The notes beneath the pieces were generated by a model, which did no database searches, had not been told where the DNA came from, and saw nothing but the letters and a program-made list of their open reading frames with translations. The position numbers were made by a program, and so were the translations under genes. DNA of 64,000 nucleotides from contig NW_006763290.1 in the NCBI RefSeq assembly GCF_000218685.1, forward strand, positions 535,540-599,539, read 5' to 3'. Shown piece after piece: positions 43,644 through 55,880 of the stretch. Source of the DNA: Serpula lacrymans var. lacrymans S7.9. Taxonomy: Eukaryota > Basidiomycota > Agaricomycetes > Boletales > Serpulaceae. Numbering within the stretch: position 1 is the stretch's first letter; every line of letters starts with the position of its first letter.

Positions 43644-46207
43644 TACTGTAATACTGTAGCAATTTAGTTGCTTGTAACATATAAGTGACCCTCTTACCAT
43701 TTATAACTCCGAAGCTGGTACTATAATTGGACCCATTGAACAACTAAAACTTGAAGTTGAATACCAGGGATGCCAGCCCAGCGGGGGTGTCCGGATTACA
43801 GCCTGGGGTAATTCACTATACCATACATGGTGGCCTTATCATGTGTGCATTGTACGACAGTAACATACTGATCTGCCAATTCTTTCATGCTCAATTAATA
43901 TGAGAATTTTGAAAAAACAAACTAGCATTAGCATTGGATACAGAATTGCAGACAAGTGAGCAATTATAAAGTAGTAAAAAAATCATTGAAGTCATTAGGA
44001 AAGGATTCAAAAGCAAAAAAATGTTACAATGACAGTATTAATGTGGTTGTCATGTTGTAGCGAAAGAATACAAGCAAAAACAAAAATGCTGATGTATACT
44101 TAAGCAAAAATGTTTACTTTTTGACAAAGGAAAGGGATGTCAGTGAGTAAGGACAAAAAATGGGTATGGGACCTCAATAGAACATCTTGCTCAGTGGGTG
44201 AGGAAAGCATAAATGTTCACTAGTAGACTCATTCTTCCACAGAACAAACATACATATAACACTTAAAAGTGGGAGAGTCTTTGTGCAGGAGCATTCCCTG
44301 GCATGCAAGGTGATGTGTCTTGTGTCCATTAGTTGCACAATAATCTCGTTTCTTGTACACACTGGTTAGATGTTGTTCGTGCAATCCTTGAACCTAAGGT
44401 ATTGTTGTAAAATTGATGTATGAATGTCTCAATATTGATCTACACATGTTTCCCAAAACATAGGTGGTGATAGCTATAACAGCATTGTGATTGGCATGCT
44501 TTAGCTACAACATTGTATGTAGATCGAAGGTATCAAAAACATAAACATAGAGACAAAAATTGCTGAAATAGTGTCCAAAAATCACAATATCGCCCTTGTG
44601 TGTCATTTAGCAAGCAGCCCTCAACTTGGGTATGAGTGTCTCTGCCTATGTAAGTTCTGGAAAACACATGCACCTAGCCTTTGCCACAAGTCTTTCAAGA
44701 TCAAGAGCTGGGTCATCCAAGCCAAAATGGGTCTTGTAGTTGGCCTTGTTCCTAATCCTCATTACTTCTTCAGAATATAGCTACGCGAGTGGCGGTCTAT
44801 TCTGCATGTACTTGTTAATTCCCGACACACATAAAGACAGAACTACTAGTACTTACTGCAAATTTCAAAAATGCTGTGGCATCTTTTTGCAGGTGAATGG
44901 CAACTTGTAAGCATAATTTTTTATTTTAAATCATCAGTTAATTACCTCTACAATCCCTCTTTGATATTTTTTTCAGGGTAAGCAATACAACGTATTTGTC
45001 CATGTCAAGCTGATCTAGATAACCATAAATAAACATTGTGAGATAGTGCAAGAGGAAGAAACACTCTGTTACACATCACAGGCAGTACACATCATTATCT
45101 AGATAGTGTATAGAATCTAAAGACATCAAAAAATCAAATATAGCTAGGCAACTGTAATCTGCTACGTACCAACACACTTGAGGGGGATATATTGGACTGT
45201 TTTGAGCTGGTACTGGTTGTAATTTTGTCTAGCATAGCTGTCATGGTAAAGGGAAAACACAACAAAGGGGGATTTCAGTGTTAAACTCAGAAGCAATGCC
45301 AAGTGCTTACCCCATACCAAATTTGGCATCTCTGAATTAGCCTCTAGCATAACTACGTCATTGTCACCCTGCACGTGGTGTTGGTTGTTCAGTGTCAGGG
45401 TCGGTCCACTATTTGCAATTGTAGATATGGTATCACTCTGGAATAAGATATCATCTAGATAGAAGAATACCCAAATTAGTTGACTTTGGACATGAATAGT
45501 AATAATTCTCACTTACATAATACCTTAACCTGTTAGGTAGAAAAAATGTCCACCATGGCAGTAAACACATCATTATCTACTAACATTGTCAGAGCTTTAT
45601 AATGCAAGTATAATCTTTTCTGATCACTATGAACTCACCTGCATGCACGCCAGCTGGTTATAAAAAATTTAAAATAATAAACTGAGCACATAACACCATT
45701 CCAAGTTGAAATACACTTAGACTTTTGGACTGGAAAGTGTGCAAAGTGGAATTCAATTCCAGTTCCTAAGCGCCACGCAAATTTCTACAATGTCCGCATG
45801 TTGGCCGTGATTACGTATTATTCTGAGCAAATTCTAAGGTGTACTTAGTTGGCATGCCATAGGATTTTTATAATACTCTGTGTTGGACTGGAATCAATGG
45901 GAAGTTCTATATTTTATTATTCAGGAGAATATAATATTTTGGTTGAACTAGCATTAGGTTGGAATTTTGGAATGATCTTGAAATCCATGTTATATGGTAG
46001 AGGTTATGCCAATATCATTATAATACTGATACAATATTGTATTAACCTAGATGGAATTACAAGGTCTTCTCACCAAATGATCTACTGGAAGTGTACTTTC
46101 ATGTAGCCCATCATCTTGACTCGAAAATATACTGGGTGTTGCTCTTTGGGTCAGCTCACATGTCATTTTATAGATTTACAAATTGGTTTTATTTTTACAC
46201 GATCATA
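43644..46207. other. non-coding stretch, one exon-like segment
   Basis: No known domain. A minus-strand segment at about 45305-45440 (DTISTIANSGPTLTLNNQH...MPNLVW followed by a GTAAGC donor) looks like an exon of an unknown gene. Another open frame at 44571-44780 (+) is Cys-rich without a recognisable pattern. Confidence 0.35.
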
Positions 46208-46538
46208 TCAGCCTGTGTAGTGGTATCTAATGAATATGCTGTGTTGCTGATGACCTTTGCAAGTGAATGTCAGACCCGCTTCTTCTTCATCTTTAATATC
46301 TGTCACCTCACCAATCTCCTTCTCCTCGGCAGGGTCAAGGATCTCCTCAAGTGATAACAGCTTCCCAAAAATCCAGTTATGCACATGGAAATCATTGACA
46401 GATGCCATCAGCTCATTTTCAGCACTGGTTAATTGATGTAGGGGTTTTGTAACAGGAACCCTTTTCTTGAGGCTGGTTTGACAAAAAATGGCCTCTGCAA
46501 GAGGCTCCACAGCCCTCACGGCTATTGCAACATCCCCC

Positions 46539-46950
46539 TGTTACAATAAACAATTTCCAGACCTTTAAATTTCATTCTCCTCTTTAACTTTCTTCTGAAG
46601 TTTTCACACACTGTGCCAGACAGCACTTTCCTTTTGTTCAAATTCCACCTTCTCGCGCTGCGCTGCGTTTCTTTATTTTTTTGGCTACAAGTATCTCACG
46701 CAGTGGAGCTGGTCACACGGGCTGTACCCTATGACATCATCAGCCACTGCTTCCATCAACTGTATAGTACACATGTACAAACAAACTGTAGTAGTATAAA
46801 TACCCAATAGATCCAGGAGACTCCTCAGCGAGTCCTCCTGTTGTTTACCCACAACAAACTCAGTCCTATCTAAAGGGTAACCACTCCCCTCACTTCTTTA
46901 TAGCTTTGTCTGAGCTGTGCGCCAGAGTATACAAACTCTTGGTTGTAACA
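46539..46950 (+). repeat. solo LTR, class A
   Basis: 412 bp, TGTTACAATAAAC...GGTTGTAACA, exact duplication CCCCC (46534-46538 and 46951-46955). Splits the C-terminal part of the pogo transposase. Confidence 0.93.
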
Positions 46951-48016
46951 CCCCCTCAGCGGCTAAGACAGTGTCAAGTGCTGGTCTCTAATCAGCATCA
47001 ACATAATAATCCTGGAAATGGGTCTTCAAACAAATCTCTGCTTCTAGCAGTCTCATCTCTGTGTTTGTGAAATCTCACACAATCTACCACCCCAGAGGGT
47101 CAGCGTGAGGTGGATGTGAACTTGGCAGTGGCTGCGTGAAATTTGGGCCATCTTAAAACATTGTGAACTGACTAAATAACTTACAGCTAAATTTTAGTGT
47201 GATCCCAACAGTGTTTGATAGTGTCAGATGACACATCATTCCAAGCTAACTTTGACATTAACATTGCTTCAAGCAGGTCTATCTTGTAGATATCCCACTC
47301 GCCAGCTTCATCAAGATCAATCACACGCATGCAAAATTTGCGGTGGTAAATTGCTTTAAAGCAGCATATAATGCCAGCATCACAAGGCTACACAACAGGT
47401 GTTAGATTTGGTTCAAAAAACTTCATTTGAATGTTTGTTGGTTCATAAGCAATCATGTGACCATAGAAATTGTCGATGATTAGACAAACATATCATTTTT
47501 TCTGCTTTATATTAAGGTCAAATTTCTTTATCCATCCGAACAAACAGTCTACATCAGGTCTATATCAAGACAAGAGGAGAAAACTTGCTCCTCAAATAGC
47601 TCAGATGTCATGCTGCTGTCTTATTATTCCGGTAATAAAATCCTTGCTGTGCAGGGGTTTGATTCTTGAAACAACGGGGCTTCCTGGATTTCCCAATATA
47701 AATGGGCTCAAGTTTCTCGCTGCCACCTGCATTGCATGAAAGGCTAATTGTGATGCAGAATTTATCCTTTTTTTTGCCACTCATCTGCTTAGTCACAAAA
47801 CCTCTATCTGGGGGTGAGCTGTGGGTTTATAGTGAGTGGTCTGCAAAATCCAGAGAGGCTGTGAGACTTACCAAGGAAAGAAGCCAGTCTCATTGAAGTT
47901 GAAACAATCTCTTGGCACAATTTTAGCTAAGATTTGTTGACATCAGACACACTCTGCTTCAACTGCATCTGAATCAACAGAACCAGCCTCTCTGTGTCTT
48001 TTATGCTCTCAAATTA

Positions 48017-49587
48017 CAGTGACTCCAAAAACTGTTGCAATATTTGGCCTAAACGCAGTGCACAAAGTGCACTGCCAACAGGCGTGGAAATTTCACCTAG
48101 CCCCCATGGGATCAACAAAAGTACCTGGCCCTGGCTATAAAATGGTTCTTGGATCATGTGATTTGGCCCAGTAGCTGTGAAAATATGTCCATTTCAAAAC
48201 AGCAATACCATTGCAACAGTTTTTTCACATTTGAGTTGGAAGCAGAGATCACAATGATATCATAGAATATTTGGCTTTATTGGTCCTACAAACAAATATA
48301 CACATATAAACAGTGTGTCTGAGTTTATAAAAGTTCCACACACTTCTTTATTCTCAATCACCATCATCATGAAATCCCTCTCTCCTGTTCAGAAGAACCG
48401 GATTCTTGACCTCCTTGATGCAGGTCAAAGTGCTCACTCTATTGCCTCTACCACTGGTGTCTATGTCTCTACCATCTCTAGACTTTGCTCCAAGGAGTGT
48501 TCTGAGCTCCAAAAGTCTGTTGGAGGTTGTCCATCTAAGCTTTCTCCTGCTAATGCCCGCCATGCCATGCATCTCATCTCCACTCATAAGACAGAAAATG
48601 CTGTCCAAATCACCAAAACTCTTACCAACATCATCAACCAACCCTTCTCCCCAAACACTGTCCACCAGCACTTGAAAAAGGTTGGCATAAAGGCTGCGGT
48701 CAAGCAAAAACACCCTTTTTTTTCTGCCAAGCATCATAAGGCTAGGTTGGACTTTGCTCATACTCACAAGAACTGGACTGTTGGAAGAAGGTTGTATGGT
48801 ATGGTGAGATCAAAATCAATTGCCTGGGGTAAGATAGACCCAAATGTGTGTGGAAAAAGCCAGGTGAGGGGCTCAGTGATAGATTGGTATAGGGAACTGT
48901 CAAGTTTGGAGGAGGTTCCATGATAATCTGGGGCTGTATGACTTGGGAGGGGGTTGGATATGCTGCTAGAGTTGATGGTAGGATGTATGGGGACCTTTAC
49001 CTCCAGAATTTGAAGGATGAGCTGCTGAACACCCTGCACTATTATGGTCTCAATTCTCCTGACATCATCTTTCAGCAAGGCAATGACACCAAGCATACCC
49101 GCAAAAAGGTTGAGGAGTGGCTAGATGAGCAGGAGTTTAAAACTATGGTGTGGCCTGCACAGTCTCCTGACCTTAATCCTAAGGAACATGGGTGGGGTTG
49201 TCTCAAGAGGAGGCTTGTAGAGTATAAACACCCTCCTAATGGGATAGAGGAGTTGTGGGCGAGGATTCAAGTGGAGTGGGAGAAGATTTGAAAACAGATT
49301 TTATAAATCATTTAATAATTTAGATAGAAGGATTCAGGCAGTGCTCAAGGCAAAAGGAGGCTATACCAAGTACTGATATTCCCTAAATATCTCCTTTGAT
49401 ACCAAAAGTGAAAACAAACTGTTGCAATGGTATTGTTGTTTTAAAATGGACATATCTTCATAGCCGCTGGGCCAAATCACATGACCCAGGAACCCCACAA
49501 AAGCTAAGCAAAATTTCCACGCCTGTTGGCAGTGAGCTTTGCGCACCACATTTAGGCCAAACATTGCAATGGTTTTTGTAGTCACTG
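48017..49587 (+). mobile_element. Tc1-like element with long inverted ends
   Basis: 1571 bp, CAGTGACTCC...GTAGTCACTG, flanked by TA (48015-48016 and 49588-49589). The terminal inverted repeats are long, about 190-215 bp with mismatches, and hold the shared words GCCAACAGGCGTGGAAATTT and CATGTGATTTGGCCCAG. The element carries one transposase gene and sits inside the pogo transposase gene. Confidence 0.95.
48369..49291 (+). pseudogene. Tc1/mariner-superfamily transposase, catalytically damaged
   Basis: MKSLSPVQKNRILDLLDAGQ begins the paired-type HTH. The second HTH has NAVQITKTLTN...FSPNTVHQHLKKVG. A frameshift near 48785 moves into the DDE domain: WKKVVWYGEIKIN, FGGGSMIIWGCMTWEGVGY, PDIIFQQGNDTKHTRK, WPAQSPDLNPKEHGWG, ending at 49291. 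In functional relatives the first block reads WSDE and the second QQDN. Here both Asp residues are Gly, while the final Glu (PKEH) remains. Together with the shift and a stop after INCLG this copy is dead. Confidence 0.92.
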
Positions 49588-50290
49588 TAGGTATGCTTTA
49601 CAGAATGATGCCACCCATCCATCCCCAGGTAGCCTTTCATTCTCTGGCATATCAAATTGCTTCTCAAACTGGCCTTGTTTCTCACAAAGCATAGGTCCCA
49701 ACACTATTTCCCCTTTGCTCTCTATCTGCTGAACCCACAAAAAGAGTGTACACTCAACATCTCACCTGGTCACAAATGCTGTTGGGTTGTCATTGATGTG
49801 AGTTTCCAATTTCTGCCGGTCATAAAGCTTCCAAGATAGGTTTGACTGATTGAAAATAAGAGCCCCTGATGACAGGGTATTGAAATGCTCGACAATTGCA
49901 CTTTATGGTGAGGTCAGATGGGAATCGATGTAAGCAAATATCAACATCCAATCACCAAGTGTGAGGTTCTTTCGAGAAGAGGGTTTGTCTTGTGGTTTGC
50001 GCTTTAGGTCAGCAGGCATTGTAAAGTTAGGTCATTAATTGAATAATTTTGCATCATAGACATTTTATATTCCACTTGAACAATGCACTTTGAGTATCTC
50101 AGCTTAGTCCCGACAGCCCAAAATGGTGTCTCATAATGCATACTGACCACACAGGCTGATACATTATACATTATACAAAGATTTTGCATTTTTCCTGCAT
50201 TCCATTGTGGGACTTACAAAAATTATATGTGAGTTAATGCAGTACAAGATTTATGCATTATGATGACATGCATTATGAGCAATTCAACTG

Positions 50291-51385
50291 TATCTCACTG
50301 GCATGAAATATTGAGTTGACTCCAAAGCTTGAAGGTATTCAGGGATATTGCAACAACAAATACAGATCTTTGTGGTATATGGCGCTGTGAAGCTGTCATA
50401 TCCGTATTGTAGAACAGGACTCCGGCATCTCCAAAGAAGATATTTCCTCAAGTCTGAACCTCCCAAATCTTTGGTATTCTCGGGATTACACTCCTCATGG
50501 CCTGCCAGTTGGCATAGCCCCGTGCCCCACCCCCACATGGTACTCTGGACTCCTGTTCCAATACTCCTGCACCAGACTTCTAGTCCGCCATATGCTTTCC
50601 TGCACACATTTTTATACTCCTCATGGACTCTGTAGTTTAGACCTTATGATACACATACATATCTCTCTCACTAGACAATTGGCCGCATGAAACTCTGTAC
50701 CTACATTACAAGTTATTCCTTACGGGCCCCTACTCCTCTGACAGTATATACATTGTAGCTCCTGTACTCCGTTCCTGCAGTTCAAATATCAACTAGATTT
50801 CCTTGCCTTTTTACAAGTCTCTTTATAAGTCTTCTGATCCTTCTCCAAAGGATCTTTACTCTGCTCCCTTTTCATCCTCTACTCTCCTCTGTCCATTCCG
50901 TCAAGTTAGGGACCCAGGTCCATGGAAGGGCCTAGTGCACGAGCTAAGCCAATTCCCCATCTCATACTCCATTACCCCCTACTCCATCTCCGTACTCCGT
51001 AACTCTGACACTCCAAAAGGTCATGGTTCTGACAGAACCAGGTTGCAGTAGTCGATGCTAAGGAACTTTACAAGCTAGCACTGGTTGGGTATTTGGCTGG
51101 AGTTTTCTTTTTCTTTTGGATTTGAGATGGAATGCGGTCAGCATTATGATCGGTCAGCATTATGACCGCTCACACAATCTTTTCGCACAGTATACATATA
51201 GTGTGTGTTTGTGTAATTCTGAGTCCCTTGTTTATAGGGAACGTATCCCACAACGATAATTGTTATCACCGAGAATAGTTAGCAACCCAGGTAATTATTG
51301 TACAGGATGACGAGTGTTGGTGTAAAATATGTGGGTTTTCACTGTACTTCCTATCACTCACAGTACTAATTTTGTACACTAGAGT
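50291..51385. promoter_or_regulatory. region upstream of SLY1 with two repeat types
   Basis: Between the pogo end and the SLY1 start. TACTCC occurs seven times on the plus strand between about 50560 and 51000, an uneven distribution. At 51134-51169, two copies of GGTCAGCATTATGA(T/C)C stand in tandem between GCGGTC and GACCGC ends. No gene is recognised here. Confidence 0.4.
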
Positions 51386-53820
51386 ATGAATCCACCCACA
51401 TTACAGCAAATGCAGACAACTGCTTTACTTTCCTTACTCAATCTCAGTAACTTGACTGATCCCACAATTGACGGTCCACAATTGTCTGAGAACGCAGTCG
51501 CAGGCTTGAAGTTGCCGTCATCTGGGCTTCCAGTATGGAAGGTATTGGTTCTAGACCAGCAAACGAAGGATGTGCTTGCAACTGTGCTGCGGGTTCAGGA
51601 CTTGCGTGATGTTGGCGTCACTCTACATATGTATGTGAACCATCCCTGTGCTTCGACGAGCGTAGCATTTGATGTCTTTACATTTTCAGTCAACTACACT
51701 CGCAGCGCCCACCATTTCCCGATGTCCCTGCTATTTATTTCGTTTCCCCAACTCTTGACAATGTTCAAAGGATAGCAGAAGATATCGGGAAGTGTTTATA
51801 TGAATCATTCTATCTCAATTTTGTGGAGCCTCTTCCCCGGGCACGCTTGGAAGAACTTGCTGTTATGGTTGCGAGAGAAGGTACCGGTGATTTAGTAGAA
51901 CGAGTAAGCTTGATGTCAAATTTCGTAGCTTTAAGGCCTAATAAAAACATGGAAATAGGTCTTGGATCAATACCTATCCTTCGTCGCACCGTCTCCATCG
52001 TTATTTTCCCTTTTGTCACCTTTTCCACGGGCTTCTCCAAATAACTTGGGGTCTTCCCATCCTCCACCTAAACTTCATTCTTCTTACAAATATCTCAACT
52101 CTCCATTATCTACGGAACAGCAGATCGAGGAAGAGACTGAAAGAATTGCAAGTGGTCTTTTCAGTGCTGTTGTCACACTGGGTAAGGACTTTGTTCAAAC
52201 TTTGTTCCTGCCTTACACTTAGTTCTAATGACAAATTAATGCTCAGGTCATGTGCCAATAATTCGTGCGCCAAAGGGAAATGCAGCAGAGATGGTTGCAA
52301 AGAAGGTTGAACAGAAAATTCGAGACGCTATTCTCATGGCTTCCCGTTCGCACTCGACAAATTCATTATTCTCTCAAGATGCAACTGCGTTATCGAGTCT
52401 ACAACGACCACGTGAGGCACAGTCTGATTTCTCATCTCAGTTTAGTTGATCTCTGTGCTTTCTGTGAACAGTTCTTCTTATCCTGGACAGAAATGTTGAT
52501 CTGGTATCGATGGTTTCGCACGGGTGGACCTACCAGGCCCTCGTTTCTGATTGCCTCGGGATAAAGCTGAATCGAGTAATTATCGCTCAACCTCAGAAAC
52601 GATCTTACGATCTCGACTCTAGGGATTTCTTTTGGTCCAGAAATGCGGCCAATCCATTTCCACAAGTTGCGGAGGAAATCGACACCGAGTTGAACAAATA
52701 CAAGCAGGACGCCGCCGAGATTACCCGCTCAACGGGTATCAGTGATGTCAACGATATTTCACAGTTGTAAAGAAATCAACTTATTTGAAGTGATGTTCTC
52801 TTAACCTTCTTACAGGGATGTTTCAAACAACGCTGCTCACCTAAAGACCGCCATCACGCAGTTACCAGAGTTGACGGCACGGAAAGCGACTCTCGATACT
52901 CATATGAATATCGCCACTGCCTTGTTAGAGCAGATTAAAAGCAGAGGTCTAGATGAGCTTTTCAGTGTAGAGGAAGCTATCAACAAGCAAGTAAGGCGAA
53001 CTCGGGATAGTATTTGATATCAAACGCTGACAACTCCATCTAGAATGTTGCGTCAATCCTCGAGCTATTGCGCGCCAAACGTCCAGATGGTGCCCCGGCT
53101 CCCCAAGATAAACTACGTCTTGTTTTGGTATTCTACCTGTCTTCACACGGTACCATCTCCAAGGACGACATCACTGAACTTGAAAAAGAATTGAAAGGTG
53201 CCGGAGCTGATGTTGCTGCATTTGAATACGTCAGACGAACTAGGGAAATTTCTCGCATGACCATGTCAGCGACCACGGGTGGCGCCTCGACACCCGTGCT
53301 GGGAGGAGGGCAAGGAGAGTTATTCAGAGGATTCAGTGCTCTCGGAAACAGGGTGGGCAATATCTTTCAGTAACATAATGTATGTCCTGACACTGCTAGA
53401 TAGCTCACTGACCGTCTGAAAGAAGGAGGCCTAGAGAACCTTATATCAGGAGTGAAGAACTTTTTGCCTGCCAATAAGCTATTCCCTGTCACGAGAGTGA
53501 CTGAGGCTTTAATGGATTCTTCGTCGGCATCCAATCAATCTCTGCAAGAAACTGATGAATATATTTTCCTTGATCCGCGTGCGCCACGACACGCTAATGA
53601 TGGAATGTCCGGTGGACCGGACGGTTCGAGTCGAGCGAAACGTATGGCATACTCTGAAGGCGTGGTCTTTGTTATCGGCGGCGCAGGATACGTAGAGTAT
53701 GGTAATTTAGCAGAATGGGCTGAAAAGGCAGGGAAAAGGGTGACATACGGTGGTACAGAGATTCTGGATCCAGGAGAGTTCGTCGGCATATTAGAAGAAT
53801 TAGGGAAGAATAATACATAG
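51386..53820 (+). CDS. SLY1: SLY1, Sec1/Munc18-family protein of ER-Golgi transport
   Basis: Eight exons fit with consistent phases: 51386-51630, 51690-51903, 51959-52181, 52247-52411, 52472-52766, 52816-52990, 53044-53352, 53404-53820, about 680 aa, normal for Sly1. All introns are GT-AG, 49-65 nt. Family blocks appear in order: [164 protein letters not shown], and [17 protein letters not shown] near the C-terminus. Known role: Sly1 binds the syntaxin Sed5/Ufe1 and the SNARE bundle and helps vesicle fusion between ER and Golgi; it is essential in yeast. It looks intact. Confidence 0.97.
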
Positions 53821-55069
53821 AAGATCCAAAGAAGTTGCATTGGTAATCTTTGATGAAGTCATAGAATACACTGATACACTTATATTGGTCACTGAACAAG
53901 CGTCCTATCACCAGCGAAAAGAAACCTTTGAAAACAGTAAACTTTGGGCCCGTTCGGCAGCCTCCGTTTCAAAACGAGCGCGTTTGCAAGATACTATCGT
54001 TGGACACCGGATGCAACCGGTAAGAGATATGCACTTGGGCCTCCAGAGGCTCAACGATCACTGTACAGGTAGCTAGAAAATTGTCAGATGTAGAATATAG
54101 TATAGAGAATATAATTGTGAAAGAATTTAGTGAATAGCTTATCTGTAACAACAACGACAGACCTGACACTATGCTCTTGAACTCCAGAAGTGTGAATTTT
54201 GAGGGAAAGATGGCCAGATTTGACCAGATCTCGTGCTGGGAATATTGCGATATCTTTCTAGAAAACGTCAATAGGTAGGCCCCTACAATGCCAGATACTT
54301 ACTGAGCTGATTGGGGCCTTAAAGCGTCTGGAGAAACGAAAACAATGATGGAGTCGTGACTAGGCGACCGAAACAGGCAATCACACACCAAGATAATCAA
54401 TCAAGGACCGCTAGCTCCGCTTCGGTACGTACCGCACATACCACCAGCGTCAGGACTTGGTGTGAGCTGGCGGAATTTAACTTGTAAGCTCCGCCTGATT
54501 TGGTCTGTGAGTGCCGCTGTGACCCAGTGTGACCAGAAATTGCAGAACCATTCCAAAACATGTGTCGTCTTTTCGGTTTTGTTCCGCTGCTCCAATGCTT
54601 CAAGTTCTTGCTTATTTTTCTACATAGGCAGCTAGAAAACTAAAAATTATATCTACTGGTCAAGTTCCGACAGTCTAAAGCTCAACGACTGGTGAGTTAT
54701 TCAACTTCTCCCCAGACCAATTGCACCTATTGTCCAACGATAGTAGTGCATCACCAAAATTGCAGAACCATGACATAGTACAACAGACACGTTGGCTGAC
54801 TCAGCATATGATGAGCGTCAGTATGACATATGTAAGTGCTGATGATGGTCGGTCATACAGCGAGCGTTAGTAGGGGACAACAGATAGCAGCGAGCATGAG
54901 CAATGTCGAAGTGATATTGGAACATTGTGTGTATCTTCGAAACAACTGCTAGTATATCTAAACATTGGTTTGCTAGTGTCCGTATATATTATAAATAGCT
55001 ATACAGTAAAAGGGATGCCCCACCCCGTCAAAAATACATCATTGTATGCAAAATAAATTTGGTGCCTTT
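53821..55069. other. non-coding stretch downstream of SLY1
   Basis: Contains the end of the SLY1 transcript and then no recognised gene. Short frames on both strands near 54397-54603 lack any domain. Toward 55070 the 3' flank of Plavaka copy 2 begins. Confidence 0.4.
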
Positions 55070-55464
55070 GTTAGAGTGCACCATAGCTTTCCCTCTCGTA
55101 TATTTCGTCATCCAGCTCTTCTCCCTTGTCCTGTACCACTCTATTGTTGTCATTCTCATTATCTCTCTCCTCTTCTTCTCACTCTTCTCCCTCTTCCTCC
55201 TCCTCCTCCTCACTACCATTGCTTTCAATTCCACGTTCGTCTCCTTCCTCTTTCTCAACATCAAAGGTCTCGTTCTCTTCCTGCACAGCTTGACAGTCTG
55301 ATTGTAGATAGCTGTCCCACTCTCTCGGCACTTCATGTCCCAACCCACCTCCTCGGAAATGCATGAACATGTCCCAATCGACAAACCTATGTACATATTT
55401 AGTAGATAGCATTACTCAAAGAAAATTTGACCATGCTCACATGTTCACGTCAAAATACCGCCAG

Positions 55465-55880
55465 TGTTATGATAACACAATGTTCGGACCTTTCCTTTAA
55501 TTTTCATTCTCCGCTTTAACCTTGTTACTATAGTTCACACTCCGTGCCATGCGGCACTTTCCTTTTCGTTCTAACTCCACCTTCTCGCGCAGTGCTGCCT
55601 TTATTCTTCTTTTAGACACAAACTCTCTCATGCAGTGGAGCTGGTCACACGGGCTGCGCCCTCTGACATCATCAGCCACTGCTTTTATCAACTGTACAGT
55701 ATATAGGTACAAACACTCTGTATTAGTATAAATACACCAATAGATCAAGGAGACTCCTCAGCGAGTCCTCCTGTTGTATACCAACAAACTCTCTGCAGCT
55801 TAAGGGGTAGCCACTCCCTCATCACTACCTTTATAATGTGTTCTTGTGTGCGCCAGAGTAACTAACTCTTGGTTGTTCCA
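55465..55880 (+). repeat. solo LTR, class A
   Basis: 416 bp, TGTTATGATAACAC...GGTTGTTCCA, exact duplication GCCAG (55460-55464 and 55881-55885). Removing it joins DSDLDW to RYFDVNM in Plavaka copy 2. Confidence 0.95.

Larger units (their letters stand above)
46208..50018 (-). pseudogene. pogo/Tigger transposase (CENP-B HTH + DDE_1)
   Basis: Starts MPADLKRKPQDKPSSRKNLT (50018), leading into a CENP-B/psq helix-turn-helix. The Tc5-type HTH follows (ECTLFLWVQQIESKGEIVLG, ENERLPGDGWMASF) up to the Tc1 insertion. Removing that element and one TA restores the frame into EHKRHREAGSVDSDAVEAE. Then come FNFNETGFF, the DDE_1 core ITISLSCNAGGSEKLEPIYIGKS, the IDNFYGHMIAYEP block (Asp-Asn), FFEPNLTPVV-stop-PCDAGIICCFKAIYHRKF, and EAMLMSKLAWNDV. 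After the LTR (CCCCC duplication), DVAIAVRAVEP...FGKLLSLEEILDPAEEKEIGE completes the tail. About four stops make it inactive. Family members cut at TA sites. Confidence 0.88.
46208..50290 (-). mobile_element. pogo/Tigger-like DNA transposon, nested insertions
   Basis: The transposase gene runs on the minus strand from 50018 to about 46208. The likely outer end is at 50290, where the element would start CAGTTGAATTGC next to a TA. TGCATTATGA words repeat just inside (50254-50279). The opposite terminus was not found. A Tc1 element (48017-49587) and a class-A solo LTR (46539-46950) are inserted within it. Confidence 0.75.

Noticed and set aside
48354..48767. 137-codon minus-strand frame
   Set aside because: Antisense shadow of the Tc1 transposase N-terminal half.
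55046..55366. plus-strand frame rich in Pro, Leu and His
   Set aside because: Antisense of the Glu-rich tail of Plavaka copy 2.
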